NCBI GenBank assembly: GCA_014534235.1 | Contig: JACVRW010000010.1 | Coordinates: 1 to 44,158 of the forward strand | From: Thermoleophilaceae bacterium | GTDB lineage: Bacteria > Actinomycetota > Thermoleophilia > Solirubrobacterales > Thermoleophilaceae | Direction: 5' to 3' | Length of the DNA: 44,158 bases | Shown here: in pieces, positions 23,142 to 31,703 of the stretch | Layout of the letters: the number at the start of each line of letters is the position of its first letter | Position numbering within the stretch: the stretch's first letter is position 1 | Made by a program: the position numbers and the translations under genes | The notes under the pieces: model-generated | Databases searched by the model: none | What the model saw: only the letters and a program-made list of their open reading frames with translations | Told to the model about the DNA's origin: nothing

Positions 23142-25349
23142 GTGCTGTTGGTCGGGCGCGCGCTACTTGTCATCGCGCTGGCGATCGCCTTCTATGGCGT
23201 CTTCGCCTCGCTCTACGGTGTCCGCCTGAGGGACGCGCGCGCGGGAGGCCTCCGCGGACGGGCCTGGATCGACTCCGGCCGCCGGGCCGTCTACGCGCTG
23301 ACCGGGACCGTCGCGGTCTGCTTCCTCGTGCTCGAGGTGGCCTTTCTGCGCTCGGACTTCTCCTTCGAGCTCGTGGCCACGCACTCCTCGACGACCACGC
23401 CGGCCTTCTACCGCGCCACGGCGGCCTGGTCGTCACAGGAGGGTTCGCTGCTTCTGTGGGTGATGTTGCTGAGCGGGTGGTCGAGCCTGATCCTCTACCT
23501 CACCCGCAGGCGGGCGCGGGAGATCGCACCGTACGCGACCGCCGTTCTGCTCGGACTGGCCGCGTTCTTCCTCGGGCTGCTGGTCTTCCTCGAGACGCCG
23601 TTCGCGCGTGCGAGCCCCGTTCCCGCCGAGGGGGCCGGACTCAACCCGATCCTGCGCCACCCGGCGATGATGATCCACCCGCCGATGCTGTACTCGGGGT
23701 ACACGCTGTTCGCGGTGCCCTTCGCGTTTGGGATCGCGGCGCTCGTCACCCGGCGCCTCGGCACCGACTGGATCCGCACGACCCGCCCATTCGCCCTCGC
23801 CGCCTGGCTGTGCCTCGGCGTCGGGGTGATCCTCGGCGCGCGCTGGTCGTACTCCGAGCTCGGCTGGGGGGGCTACTGGGCCTGGGACGGCGTGGAGAAC
23901 GCTGCGCTCATGCCCTGGTTGACCGGCACGGCGTTCCTGCACTCGGTGATGATCCAGGAGCGCCGCGGGATGCTGAAGATGTGGAACGTCTCGCTCGTGC
24001 TAGCGACGGGCATCCTGGCCGTGCTCGGGACGTTCCTCGTGCGCTCGGGGATCCTCGAGTCGATCCACGCCTTCGGCGCCTCGACGCTCGGGATCCCGTT
24101 CCTGGTCCTGATAGTGACGATGCTCGTGGCATCGATCGTCCTCGTCGCCACCCGCGCGGGCGACCTTCGCTCGGAGCACCGGCTCGACTCGCTTCTCTCC
24201 CGCGAGGCGGTGTTCCTGCTGAACAACCTCGTGCTGGTCGCTCTCTGCTTCGTGATCTTCTGGGGCACCTTCTTCCCGCTGATCTCGGAGGCCGTCACCG
24301 GGAAGCAGGCGTCGGTCGGGCCGCCCTGGTTCGGGCGCTACGTGGTGCCGCTCGCGCTCGTGCTCGTGCTGCTCTCGGGGCTCGGCCCGGTGATGGCCTG
24401 GCGCCGCGCCACGGCCGCGAACCTGCGCCGCGTGCTGGCGGTCCCGGTCGCTGCCGCGGCGGTGACGCTCGTGGCCCTACTCGCCGTGGGCGACGTGGCG
24501 CGGCGCCCGCTCGCGGTCGCGATGTTCTGCCTCGCCGCTTTCGCCCTGGCCGTGGTTGCGCAGGAGTTCTGGCGCGGCGTCCGCGCCCGGCGGGCGATGT
24601 CGGACGACTCGGTGCCGCGGGCGCTCGTGTCGCTCGTGCGTCGCAACCGCCGGCGATACGGCGGGTACCTCGTGCACGCCGGCATCGCGGTGTTGTTCGT
24701 GGGCGTCGCCGCCTCGACGGCGTTCCAGGACGTCCGCGACGTACGCCTCGCGCCTGGCGAGCGCGCGCGGGTGGCGGGCTATGAAATCACCTACGTTCGG
24801 CCGACGGGCGGGATCGACGTCGCCCCGAACGGGTCGCTCGAGAAGATCGACCTGGGGGCTGCGCTGCGCGTGCGCCGCGGCGGAGGCGAGCCGATCGCGC
24901 TGCACCCGGAGCGGAGCTATTTCCCCTCGAGCGACCCCAGCCTGGGGGCGGTGTCGCGCTACTTCGAGGGGGAGGCGACGAGCGAGGTGGGCCTTGAGAG
25001 CGGCCTTCGCCGCGACTTCTGGACCGTCGTCTCACCCGACATCCGACCGCTCATCCGGATCGCCCGCCGCGGCGACGAGGTGTTCAGGCGGGCGGCCTCG
25101 CTCCCCCGAGAGCAGCGCGCGGTGGCGCTCGGGGAGACGCTGCGACGCATGGTCACCCGTTACGGCAGCGAGACGGCGCCGGCTACCTTCCGGGTGCTGG
25201 TCTCGCCGCTTGTGATGTGGGTCTGGCTCGGTGCCTTGATCGTCTTCGCGGGCGGGCTGGTCGCCCTGTGGCCGGCACCGGCGGGAGCGCGGAGCCGGGC
25301 GCGGGCGGGCTACGCCGCCCGCGTGGCCCGCGAGCTGGGTCGCGCCTGA
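23142..25349 (+). CDS. ccmF: Heme lyase CcmF / cytochrome c maturation protein
   Basis: A 735-residue multi-pass membrane protein, about 15 helices. The heme-handling WWD signature reads WGGYWAWDGVENAALMPWLT. Other CcmF blocks are SQEGSLLLWVMLLSGW, PILRHPAMMIHPPMLYSGYT, FLVRSGILESIHAFG and the C-terminal LVSPLVMWVWLGALIVFAGG. Conserved His residues lie in HPAMMIHPP and the HAFG loop. The protein ligates heme to the CXXCH motif of c-type cytochromes. It is longer than the usual 630-660 residues because of an extra charged loop near residues 540-640. GTG start. The di-heme protein gene 330 bases downstream is a natural substrate. Confidence 0.93.
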   Translation: MLLVGRALLVIALAIAFYGVFASLYGVRLRDARAGGLRGRAWIDSGRRAVYALTGTVAVCFLVLEVAFLRSDFSFELVATHSSTTTPAFYRATAAWSSQEGSLLLWVMLLSGWSSLILYLTRRRAREIAPYATAVLLGLAAFFLGLLVFLETPFARASPVPAEGAGLNPILRHPAMMIHPPMLYSGYTLFAVPFAFGIAALVTRRLGTDWIRTTRPFALAAWLCLGVGVILGARWSYSELGWGGYWAWDGVENAALMPWLTGTAFLHSVMIQERRGMLKMWNVSLVLATGILAVLGTFLVRSGILESIHAFGASTLGIPFLVLIVTMLVASIVLVATRAGDLRSEHRLDSLLSREAVFLLNNLVLVALCFVIFWGTFFPLISEAVTGKQASVGPPWFGRYVVPLALVLVLLSGLGPVMAWRRATAANLRRVLAVPVAAAAVTLVALLAVGDVARRPLAVAMFCLAAFALAVVAQEFWRGVRARRAMSDDSVPRALVSLVRRNRRRYGGYLVHAGIAVLFVGVAASTAFQDVRDVRLAPGERARVAGYEITYVRPTGGIDVAPNGSLEKIDLGAALRVRRGGGEPIALHPERSYFPSSDPSLGAVSRYFEGEATSEVGLESGLRRDFWTVVSPDIRPLIRIARRGDEVFRRAASLPREQRAVALGETLRRMVTRYGSETAPATFRVLVSPLVMWVWLGALIVFAGGLVALWPAPAGARSRARAGYAARVARELGRA

Positions 25350-25366
25350 GCGAGCACTGAGGGCGG

Positions 25367-25666
25367 ATGGAGGTCGTGGTCGTGCTCGTGGTGCTCGCGC
25401 TCACGGTTGCGCTGATCGCCGGCCCGCTGCGGCCCGGGCGGGCGGGGGCGGCGGAGACCGCGGAGTCGGCGGAGCGGGCGGAGCTCGAGGCGGCGAAGGA
25501 GGCGAAGTACCGGGAGATCCGCGAGGCGGAGCTCGACTACCGCATGGGCAAGCTCTCGCAGGCGGACTGGCGGGCGCTCGATTCCGGGCTGAGGGCGGAC
25601 GCGATCGAGCTGCTGCGCCGCCTCGACGCGCTCGGGCCGGCCGAGGACGAGCGCCCGAGGGGTTGA
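25367..25666 (+). CDS. Short CcmI-like protein
   Basis: A 99-residue protein with one N-terminal membrane helix (MEVVVVLVVLALTVALIAGP), then an acidic coiled coil (AETAESAERAELEAAKEAKY) and the block IREAELDYRMGKLSQADWRA. The last matches the N-terminal domain of CcmI/CycH, where E-L-x-x-D-x-x-x-G-K-[IL]-S-x-x-[DE]-[YW] is conserved. The TPR half of a full CcmI is missing. In many Gram-positive-like ccm clusters this short form is usual. Position 17 bases after ccmF supports a role in cytochrome c maturation. Confidence 0.75.
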   Translation: MEVVVVLVVLALTVALIAGPLRPGRAGAAETAESAERAELEAAKEAKYREIREAELDYRMGKLSQADWRALDSGLRADAIELLRRLDALGPAEDERPRG

Positions 25667-25714
25667 CTCGCACCACCCACTGTGGTTGTCTCCAGCTGCC
25701 GGATCGCCCAGCCC

Positions 25715-28273
25715 ATGGCACAGCGGACCAACTTGGCCCAGCAGGTCCACCACCGGATCCTCTGCATCGGGGCGCTGGCAGTCGCTCTCGTCCTGGCGAT
25801 CCCTGGGTTCGCCCACGCGCGCACCTTCTCGGCCCCGACCTATTCGAGCCCGATCACGATGTCGGCCGACGGGCGGCTGATCTGGGTGGTGAACCCTGGC
25901 GGCGACAACGTCGCCGTTATCAGCACGAGAACAAATGAGGTGATTACCCGGATCGACGTGGGCGACGAGCCCCAGAGCGTGGCGGTCGACCCAAACAATC
26001 GCTACGCCTTTGTCGCAAACGCGGCGGCGGGCACGGTCACGGTGATCAGGATCCTGAACCCGCGCCCGGGTAGCTTCCGCGCGCGGCGGCAGCGGACGCT
26101 CGTCACCGGAGCGGAGCCGTGGAACATCGTCGCCTCCCCTGATGGCCGTCGCATCTTCGTGGCCAACAGCAGCCAGAACACGATCACGGTGATCGACGCC
26201 CAGCGGCGCAGGGTCGGACGCCGGACGATTCAGCCGCGGATTGTCGGTGACGTGAACCTCCAGCGCAGTCGCTGCAACGAGCCGGACCTGAGCCGCCACT
26301 TCCAGCCGCGCGGCCTCGCGGTCACCCGCAACAACAGGAGGCTCTACGTGACGAGCTTCCTGTCCTTCACCGGCCCGGGCGGCCGGCAGGCCTCGGATAC
26401 CGGCAAGGTCGGGATCGTCTGCCGCCTGAACATCAACACGCGGTCGCGGCGCATCCGCAACTACAGGCCGGCGCAGCGCATCGCGCTCGCCCCACGCGTG
26501 ACGGGCTTCCAGGTGGATGCCAATGGCGACGGCACGCCGGACGACACGTCCGCGTTCCCCAACCAGCTCCAGAGCATCGTGCTCCGGGGCGGGCAGGGCT
26601 TCCTGCCCAACATCGCCGCCTCGCCCGACGGCCCGTTGCGGTTCAACACCAGCACGCAGGCGTTCGTCAACGTGATCGACGGCGTCAACGGGCGTAGGCA
26701 GACCGACGCCAGCGGGACCAAGTTCCGCAACCTGCAGCTCGGCGCCCGCGACCCCGAGCCCGGAAAGAAGCGGCTCTTCTTCGCCAACGTCTGGGCGATC
26801 GCGTTCACGGACCAGCGCGGCGGCGGCAACGCCTACGTGGTCTCGGCCGGAAGCGACCTGCTCGTAAAGCTGAACGTCGCCGGAAACGGAAGGCTGGACT
26901 TCACGGTCGACGACGACACCACGCGATACATCGACCTGAACGACCCCGCGAACCCGGAGACGAGCGGCGACAACGCGGGCAAGCTCCCGCAGGGGATCGT
27001 CATCAACCGTCGGGGCACCCGTGCCTGGGTGGTTAACTTCGTCTCGCGCAACGTCTCGGTGGTCGACCTCCAAAGCGACCAGGTCATCGACACCATCCGC
27101 CTGGCGCCGCTTCCGACGCCCGGATCGCAGGACGAGGTCATCGCCGTGGGGGCGGAGATGTTCTTCTCGTCGCGCGGGAACTTCGATCGGCCCGCCGGGG
27201 CCCTGGTCCAAACCAGCGAGCGGCTGTCGAGCGAGGGCTGGCAGAGCTGCTCCAGCTGCCACTTCGAGGGGCTCACCGACGGCGTCATCTGGGAGTTCGG
27301 CTCTGGCCCGCGGAAGTCGGTGCCGCTCAACGCGAGCTTCAACCCGTCGAACCGAGACGAGCAGCGCGCCTTCAACTACTCGGCGATCTTCGACGAGGTC
27401 GAGGACTTCGACACGAACGTGCGCAACACGTCGGGGCCTGGCCCGATCCCGGCGAACGAGCCGCCCGTGCCGTGCAATGCGCCCTTCCCGCCCGCGAACG
27501 TCAGCCCGACCAGGGCCTTCCGTGCGACGCACGGGCTGATCATCAGCGACAACGGCAACATCAATGAGGCGCCCTGCCTGATCCCGTCGCTGATCCCGAT
27601 CCCGAACGCGAATCGTCAGCAGGTGACCGTCACGCTGCCCGGGAGCAACGTCTCCGTGCCGGCGATGACGGCGATGCGGGAGTGGGTGAGGTTCGCCGTG
27701 CGGACGCCCGACGGCCCGTTCACGAGGCGCGGCGTGGGCAACCGGCTCTCCCCGGCGCTGGTGCGGCAGGGCGAGACGCTGTTCTCGCAGGCGGGCTGCG
27801 CGAACTGCCACGGCACGAGCCTGTTCACGAACAGCCGCAGGCTCCCACCGCCGCCGCCCGCCACCGAGGTGTTCACGGAGCGCACGCCGCCGCCGCTCTT
27901 CGGCAACCCGGTGGCCGTCCAGTTCGTCAACAGCCGGCTGTCGGACATCGGCTCTTTCAACCTCGGTGTCCCCGGCGGCGGCAACGAGATCGGCGGCAAC
28001 GTCGGGGCCGACGAGATCACGAACGCCGGCGGCACGCCCCAGGACGCGCTAGGCCGCGATTACAACGGCGACGGCAGGGGCAACGGCTACAACATCCCGT
28101 CGCTGCTCGGCATCCACAACGTGCCGCCGTACTACCACAACGGCGCCTGTGAGACGCTGGCCTGCGTGCTCAGCAACGTGAGGCACCGCACGGCGAACGG
28201 AACGCTCCCCGACCGGCTGACGTCGGCGCGCGACCGGGCGCGGGTGGTCGCGTTCCTGCGGTCGATCCCGTAG
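25715..28273 (+). CDS. Beta-propeller di-heme c-type cytochrome (YVTN repeats + peroxidase-like domain)
   Basis: About 852 residues. A signal peptide (ILCIGALAVALVLAIPGFAH) is followed by a YVTN/YncE-type beta-propeller over about 35-490, with LIWVVNPGGDNVAVISTRTN, YAFVANAAAGTVTVI, IFVANSSQNTITVIDAQRR and AWVVNFVSRNVSVVDLQSD. The C-terminal domain holds two heme-binding motifs: CSSCH (genome 27248-27262) and CANCH (27797-27811). It also has NVPPYYHNGACETLACVL, a block of MauG/di-heme cytochrome c peroxidase relatives. The protein is therefore secreted, carries two hemes c and combines a propeller scaffold with an electron-transfer or oxidase domain. The neighbouring ccm genes would attach the hemes. 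The start could also be GTG at 25682. Confidence 0.87.
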   Translation: MAQRTNLAQQVHHRILCIGALAVALVLAIPGFAHARTFSAPTYSSPITMSADGRLIWVVNPGGDNVAVISTRTNEVITRIDVGDEPQSVAVDPNNRYAFVANAAAGTVTVIRILNPRPGSFRARRQRTLVTGAEPWNIVASPDGRRIFVANSSQNTITVIDAQRRRVGRRTIQPRIVGDVNLQRSRCNEPDLSRHFQPRGLAVTRNNRRLYVTSFLSFTGPGGRQASDTGKVGIVCRLNINTRSRRIRNYRPAQRIALAPRVTGFQVDANGDGTPDDTSAFPNQLQSIVLRGGQGFLPNIAASPDGPLRFNTSTQAFVNVIDGVNGRRQTDASGTKFRNLQLGARDPEPGKKRLFFANVWAIAFTDQRGGGNAYVVSAGSDLLVKLNVAGNGRLDFTVDDDTTRYIDLNDPANPETSGDNAGKLPQGIVINRRGTRAWVVNFVSRNVSVVDLQSDQVIDTIRLAPLPTPGSQDEVIAVGAEMFFSSRGNFDRPAGALVQTSERLSSEGWQSCSSCHFEGLTDGVIWEFGSGPRKSVPLNASFNPSNRDEQRAFNYSAIFDEVEDFDTNVRNTSGPGPIPANEPPVPCNAPFPPANVSPTRAFRATHGLIISDNGNINEAPCLIPSLIPIPNANRQQVTVTLPGSNVSVPAMTAMREWVRFAVRTPDGPFTRRGVGNRLSPALVRQGETLFSQAGCANCHGTSLFTNSRRLPPPPPATEVFTERTPPPLFGNPVAVQFVNSRLSDIGSFNLGVPGGGNEIGGNVGADEITNAGGTPQDALGRDYNGDGRGNGYNIPSLLGIHNVPPYYHNGACETLACVLSNVRHRTANGTLPDRLTSARDRARVVAFLRSIP

Positions 28274-28284
28274 ATCATTCACAG

Positions 28285-29478
28285 TCAGGGCACTTCCGCC
28301 TGCACCGGGATCAGCTCGGTGATCCGGTCGATCTGCGCCTGCTGGCGGAGCGAGATCGCCTGCTCGTCGCCGAGGATCCATACGCGGTTGTAGACGGCGT
28401 CGCCGGGGTCGCGCTCGTAGCCCGGCTGCACGCTCAGGAAGTACTGCCTGAGCGGCCTCGGCAGGGTCTCGGGGCGATCCGTCAGGAGGAGCGGCGCGAA
28501 GACGCCGCGTGTGGCGAGCGACGCCGCGGCCGGCGCGTCGAGCGGCCGGGAGAAGTTGGCGACGCTGAAGTTGTAGCCGGGCACGACGACGCCCCAGCCG
28601 AAGTCGGCCCGTTCGTAGCGGGCGAACACTATGGCGTTCTCGACCGGCGTGGGACCCGCGATTCGGGTCACCGCGCGGGCGAGTCGCTGGCGCTCGAGCT
28701 GCTCGGCCACGCGCTCCGAGATGACGCTCCTCGGCCCGAGCAGGTAGACGTTGGGGCGCTCGTGGCTCTGCAGCGCCTCGCGGATCGGCGCCGGGATCCT
28801 CCGCGTCCGCACGGGGAGCACCGCGTCGCCCGACCGCCCCGCCCACGCGGCGGCCGGCATCGCCCAGGCCGGGCTCTCTGACGAGTAGAGCACGACGTCG
28901 CTCGACGGCTCGCCGCGGGCGGCGGAGAAGAAGCGGTCGATCGCCGCCGAGCGCTCGAACGGATCACCCCCGCGCACGATCGCGGTCCTGAAGCCCTCGG
29001 GCCGGGCCACGCCCCGTCCGATGCGGATCACCTGGGCGTTCCTCGAGAGCTCCGAGCCGGTGGGGTCGAGCCGTTCGAGCGTCTGTTCCGTTACCGGCGG
29101 CAGCTCGTCCCCGTCCGACACGAGCAGCGGGGCCCCGACCGGCGGCCCGGCGAGGACCGACGCCGCGATCCCCGTGACCCAATCGGCCTTGTCGACGAGC
29201 GCGACCGCGTCCGGACGGTTGCGCTCGCCGGTGGCGGGGAAGAGCGCGCCCGCCACGCCGGCGGCGTCGGCGGCGGCGTCGCCTCCACCGACGCGCACGG
29301 TGTTCCGCGTGGCGTTCCACGAGAAAGCCACCTGCTCCTCCTCCGTCTCCTCCAGGGGCTCGGTCTCAACCAGCCCCGGCCGCGGCGGCTGCGGCTCCTC
29401 GTCGCCGAGGCTGCAGCCGGCGAGCGCAAGGCAGAGCAGGAGGAGCGGTGCGGCGAAGCGAGCCAACGCGCGGGGCAC
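28285..29478 (-). CDS. Lipoprotein with cell-wall-binding repeat 2 domains
   Basis: A 397-residue lipoprotein: signal PRALARFAAPLLLLCLALAG with lipobox LALAGC. After an acidic linker (LEETEEEQ), three successive units of about 100 residues each start with patterns such as ATRNTVRVGGGDAAADAAGV, RNAQVIRIGRGVARPEGFRT and VTRIAGPTPVENAI, each followed by DAVALVDKADWVTGIAASVL-like or NVYLLGPRSVIS-like strands. This matches PF04122 (CW_binding_2), which anchors surface proteins to cell-wall polymers in Clostridia. No catalytic domain is attached, so the whole protein is a binding unit held at the membrane. It is convergent with the di-heme protein, 11 bases apart. Confidence 0.78.
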   Translation of the reverse strand: MPRALARFAAPLLLLCLALAGCSLGDEEPQPPRPGLVETEPLEETEEEQVAFSWNATRNTVRVGGGDAAADAAGVAGALFPATGERNRPDAVALVDKADWVTGIAASVLAGPPVGAPLLVSDGDELPPVTEQTLERLDPTGSELSRNAQVIRIGRGVARPEGFRTAIVRGGDPFERSAAIDRFFSAARGEPSSDVVLYSSESPAWAMPAAAWAGRSGDAVLPVRTRRIPAPIREALQSHERPNVYLLGPRSVISERVAEQLERQRLARAVTRIAGPTPVENAIVFARYERADFGWGVVVPGYNFSVANFSRPLDAPAAASLATRGVFAPLLLTDRPETLPRPLRQYFLSVQPGYERDPGDAVYNRVWILGDEQAISLRQQAQIDRITELIPVQAEVP

Positions 29479-29604
29479 GATAGCTGGAGGGCTCTGGGCC
29501 GGCCGGCGGGCTCGGCGGCGCGGCCGGCGCCAGCGACGGCCGGCCCGCCGGTGGCTCCGCGCGAGCCGAAGTTACGGGGGGCCGACCCCGACCGGCCGGT
29601 ATGA

Positions 29605-29620
29605 TTGACCGGTCAGTCAA
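29605..29620. promoter_or_regulatory. Second TetR-type operator, before a broken acyl-CoA dehydrogenase
   Basis: TTGACCGGTCAGTCAA differs by one base from the site at 14349, and the next four bases TCGA are also shared. It lies 44 bases before the GTG at 29665. As at 14349, TTGACC may serve as a -35 box, with TAGCCT (29629-29634) as a possible -10 at 18-base spacing. The shared site suggests a single regulator for both loci. Confidence 0.65.
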
Positions 29621-29664
29621 TCGAGCGGTAGCCTCGCCAGCGAGCCCGTGAGGCGGCGGCGGAG

Positions 29665-30907
29665 GTGGCAACAGTGGATTTCGGTCTCGACGAGGAACAC
29701 CTCAAGTTCGAGCGGACCTGCCGCACCTTCGCGCGCGAGGTCATCCGGCCGCTGGCTCCGAAGTACGATCGCGAGGAGTCCGTCCCGTGGGAGGCGCTCA
29801 TCGCGGCGCGCGACTGGGGGCTTCACGGGCTCGAGCACCTGCATCGCATGGGCAGAGACGCGGATGGCGTGCTGAGTTGCATCTACGCCGAGGAGCTCCA
29901 CTGGGGCTGCGCCGGGATCGCGCTCGCGATTCAGGGGAGCTCCCTGGCCGCGGCCGGCATCGCCAGCTCGGGGACGCCCGAGCAGATCGCGCGCTGGGTG
30001 CCTGAGTGCTTCGGCACCGGTGACGAGGTCAAGCTCGGCGCGTACGCCGTGACGGAGGCCGACGCGGGCTCCGACGTCCGATCGCTGCGCACGACGGCCC
30101 GGCGGGACGGCGACGAGTGGGTCCTGGACGAAGGTCTTCATCACAAATGGCGGCATCGCGGACGTCACCGTGGTCGTGGCAACTGTGGATCCCGAGCTCG
30201 GGCACCGCGGCCAAGCCTCGTTCGTCGTGCCGAAGGGCACGCCGGGGTTCTCCATGGGGAAAAAGGAGTCGAAGCTCGGGATCCGCGCGTCGCAGACCGC
30301 GGAGGTCGTGCTCGAGGAGTGCCGCGTACCGATGGACCACCTGCTCGGCGGCTACGAGAAGATCGAGCGGAAGCTCGACCGCGCCCGCTCGGGACTGTCC
30401 TCGGGGCGGTCGTCGAACGCGCTCGCCACCTTCGAGCTGACGCGCCCCCTCGTGGGCGCCTCGGCCCTCGGCATCGCCCAGGCGGCGTACGAGTGGACGC
30501 TCGAGCATCTCGAGGGGCGGTCCGCCGACGGCGTCCCGCTGCTGGAGCAGCAGCGGGTCCAGCAGGTCCTGGCCGACGTGGCCACCGAGATCGAGGCGTC
30601 GCGGCTGCTCGTCTGACGCGCGGCCTGGATGGGTCGAAACGGCATCCCGATGACCGGCGGGCAAGGATCGATGTCGAAGTTGAAGGCGGGGGACGTGGCG
30701 ATGTGGGCCACGACCACGCTGATGGACCTCGTCGGCCCGCACGCCCAGACCACGAACTGCCCGCTCGAGAAGTGGTTCCGGGACGCCAAGATCTACCAGA
30801 TCTTCGAGGGCACGGCCCAGGTCCAGCGGCTCGTGATCTCGCGCATGCAGCGGGCCGAGTACCAGCGGCGCCTCACCGAGGCGGCTGAGGCGCTCGCGGC
30901 CGCTTAG
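29665..30907 (+). pseudogene. Acyl-CoA dehydrogenase gene with a frameshift and a stop
   Basis: Three pieces together make one complete acyl-CoA dehydrogenase of about 414 residues. The first frame gives VDFGLDEEHLKFERTCRTFA to TEADAGSDVRSLRTTARRDG and ends sensibly at EWVLD. From about 30126 the family continues in the next frame with TKVFITNGGIADVTVVVATV. The expected join LDGTKVF is recovered by restoring 5 bases. The second piece runs to EASRLLV and meets TGA at 30614-30616, where TGG (Trp) is expected. After that stop the same frame continues RAAWMGRNGIPM and ends with AKIYQIFEGTAQVQRLVISR. Everything between the lesions is well conserved. The enzyme would be FAD-dependent and part of beta-oxidation. 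Recent loss of function is likely; sequence error is not excluded. Confidence 0.8.
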
Positions 30908-31071
30908 CCGGTCATCACCGACGCTGGTGCTGCAGCTCGCGTCGAGCAGGTCCTAGCCGTGGCGAATCGTGCGGAGCGTGTCGCGGTGCGCCGAGCTCCC
31001 GTCTTCAGTCGAAGCTCGCCGAACGCCTACGGACGGAGGATCCTGCGTGAACACGGCTCCCGGAGGCGCGA

Positions 31072-31551
31072 TCACGCCTGTCCCTCGCGGAGCGCCGCCG
31101 CAATCGCCAACGCAAAGCCGCTCAGGTTGAGCACGTTCCTTGCGGTGTGCAGCCGATCCCAGCGGGCGCGGACATCTGCCAACTCGGCGTGGCCCTCGGG
31201 TGTGTCTTCGAGTTCCAGCAAGCGTCGGTTGAGCGGCAGGTTGCCGGTCAGCGTGATGGCGATCATCGCCGCAAAGCTGCCGCAGCTAGCGCCGCGCAAC
31301 GCCAGTACCGCCCGGTCGTCGCGGCTCGCGAGCGTAGCCAGGGCGCCGCTGGCGACGGTCGAGGTCATCAATGCCGGCATGACCCGCCCGAGCCGCGCAT
31401 AGGCGGCCTGCTCCGCCAACAGCCGAGCCTGCGGCGGCAGCCCGTCGAGCGCGGGATGCCAGGCCATCCGGCTAGCGAGCTCACCCCCGGTCAGAGTCCC
31501 CGCCAGCATCAGGCTGGCGAAGCGCGTGGCGGTACGAACCGATCGGCGCAC
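31072..31551 (-). CDS. DUF1772 (anthrone oxygenase-like) membrane protein
   Basis: A 159-residue protein with four hydrophobic segments, including ASLMLAGTLTGGELASRMAW, MPALMTSTVASGALATLA and SCGSFAAMIAITLTGNLP. The block NLPLNRRLLELEDTPEGHAE, then RWDRLHTARNVLNLSGFALA, is the DUF1772 signature (N-x-P-x-N, and W-x-x-x-H-x-x-R). Some relatives are anthrone oxygenases or noxB-type proteins, but most are uncharacterised. It is divergent from the F420-type oxidoreductase gene, so both may share control. Confidence 0.8.
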   Translation of the reverse strand: MRRSVRTATRFASLMLAGTLTGGELASRMAWHPALDGLPPQARLLAEQAAYARLGRVMPALMTSTVASGALATLASRDDRAVLALRGASCGSFAAMIAITLTGNLPLNRRLLELEDTPEGHAELADVRARWDRLHTARNVLNLSGFALAIAAALREGQA

Positions 31552-31703
31552 GATCGCCCGAGTTTAAGCCGAGATCGCTGCAGGTGGACAGCGCACGTCG
31601 GGTCTTTGGGCGCGATCGCACGGCGATCGGAGAAGCACTGCTCGGCATCGCGCAAAGCCGGAGCGCCGAACCCTTCCGGCTCGCCTGCCGGAACGGCATA
31701 CTC

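Noticed and set aside
25310-27811. 833-codon minus-strand frame opposite the di-heme protein
   Set aside because: No motifs and many Arg/Val/Asp repeats; the plus strand has a signal peptide, propeller repeats and heme motifs.
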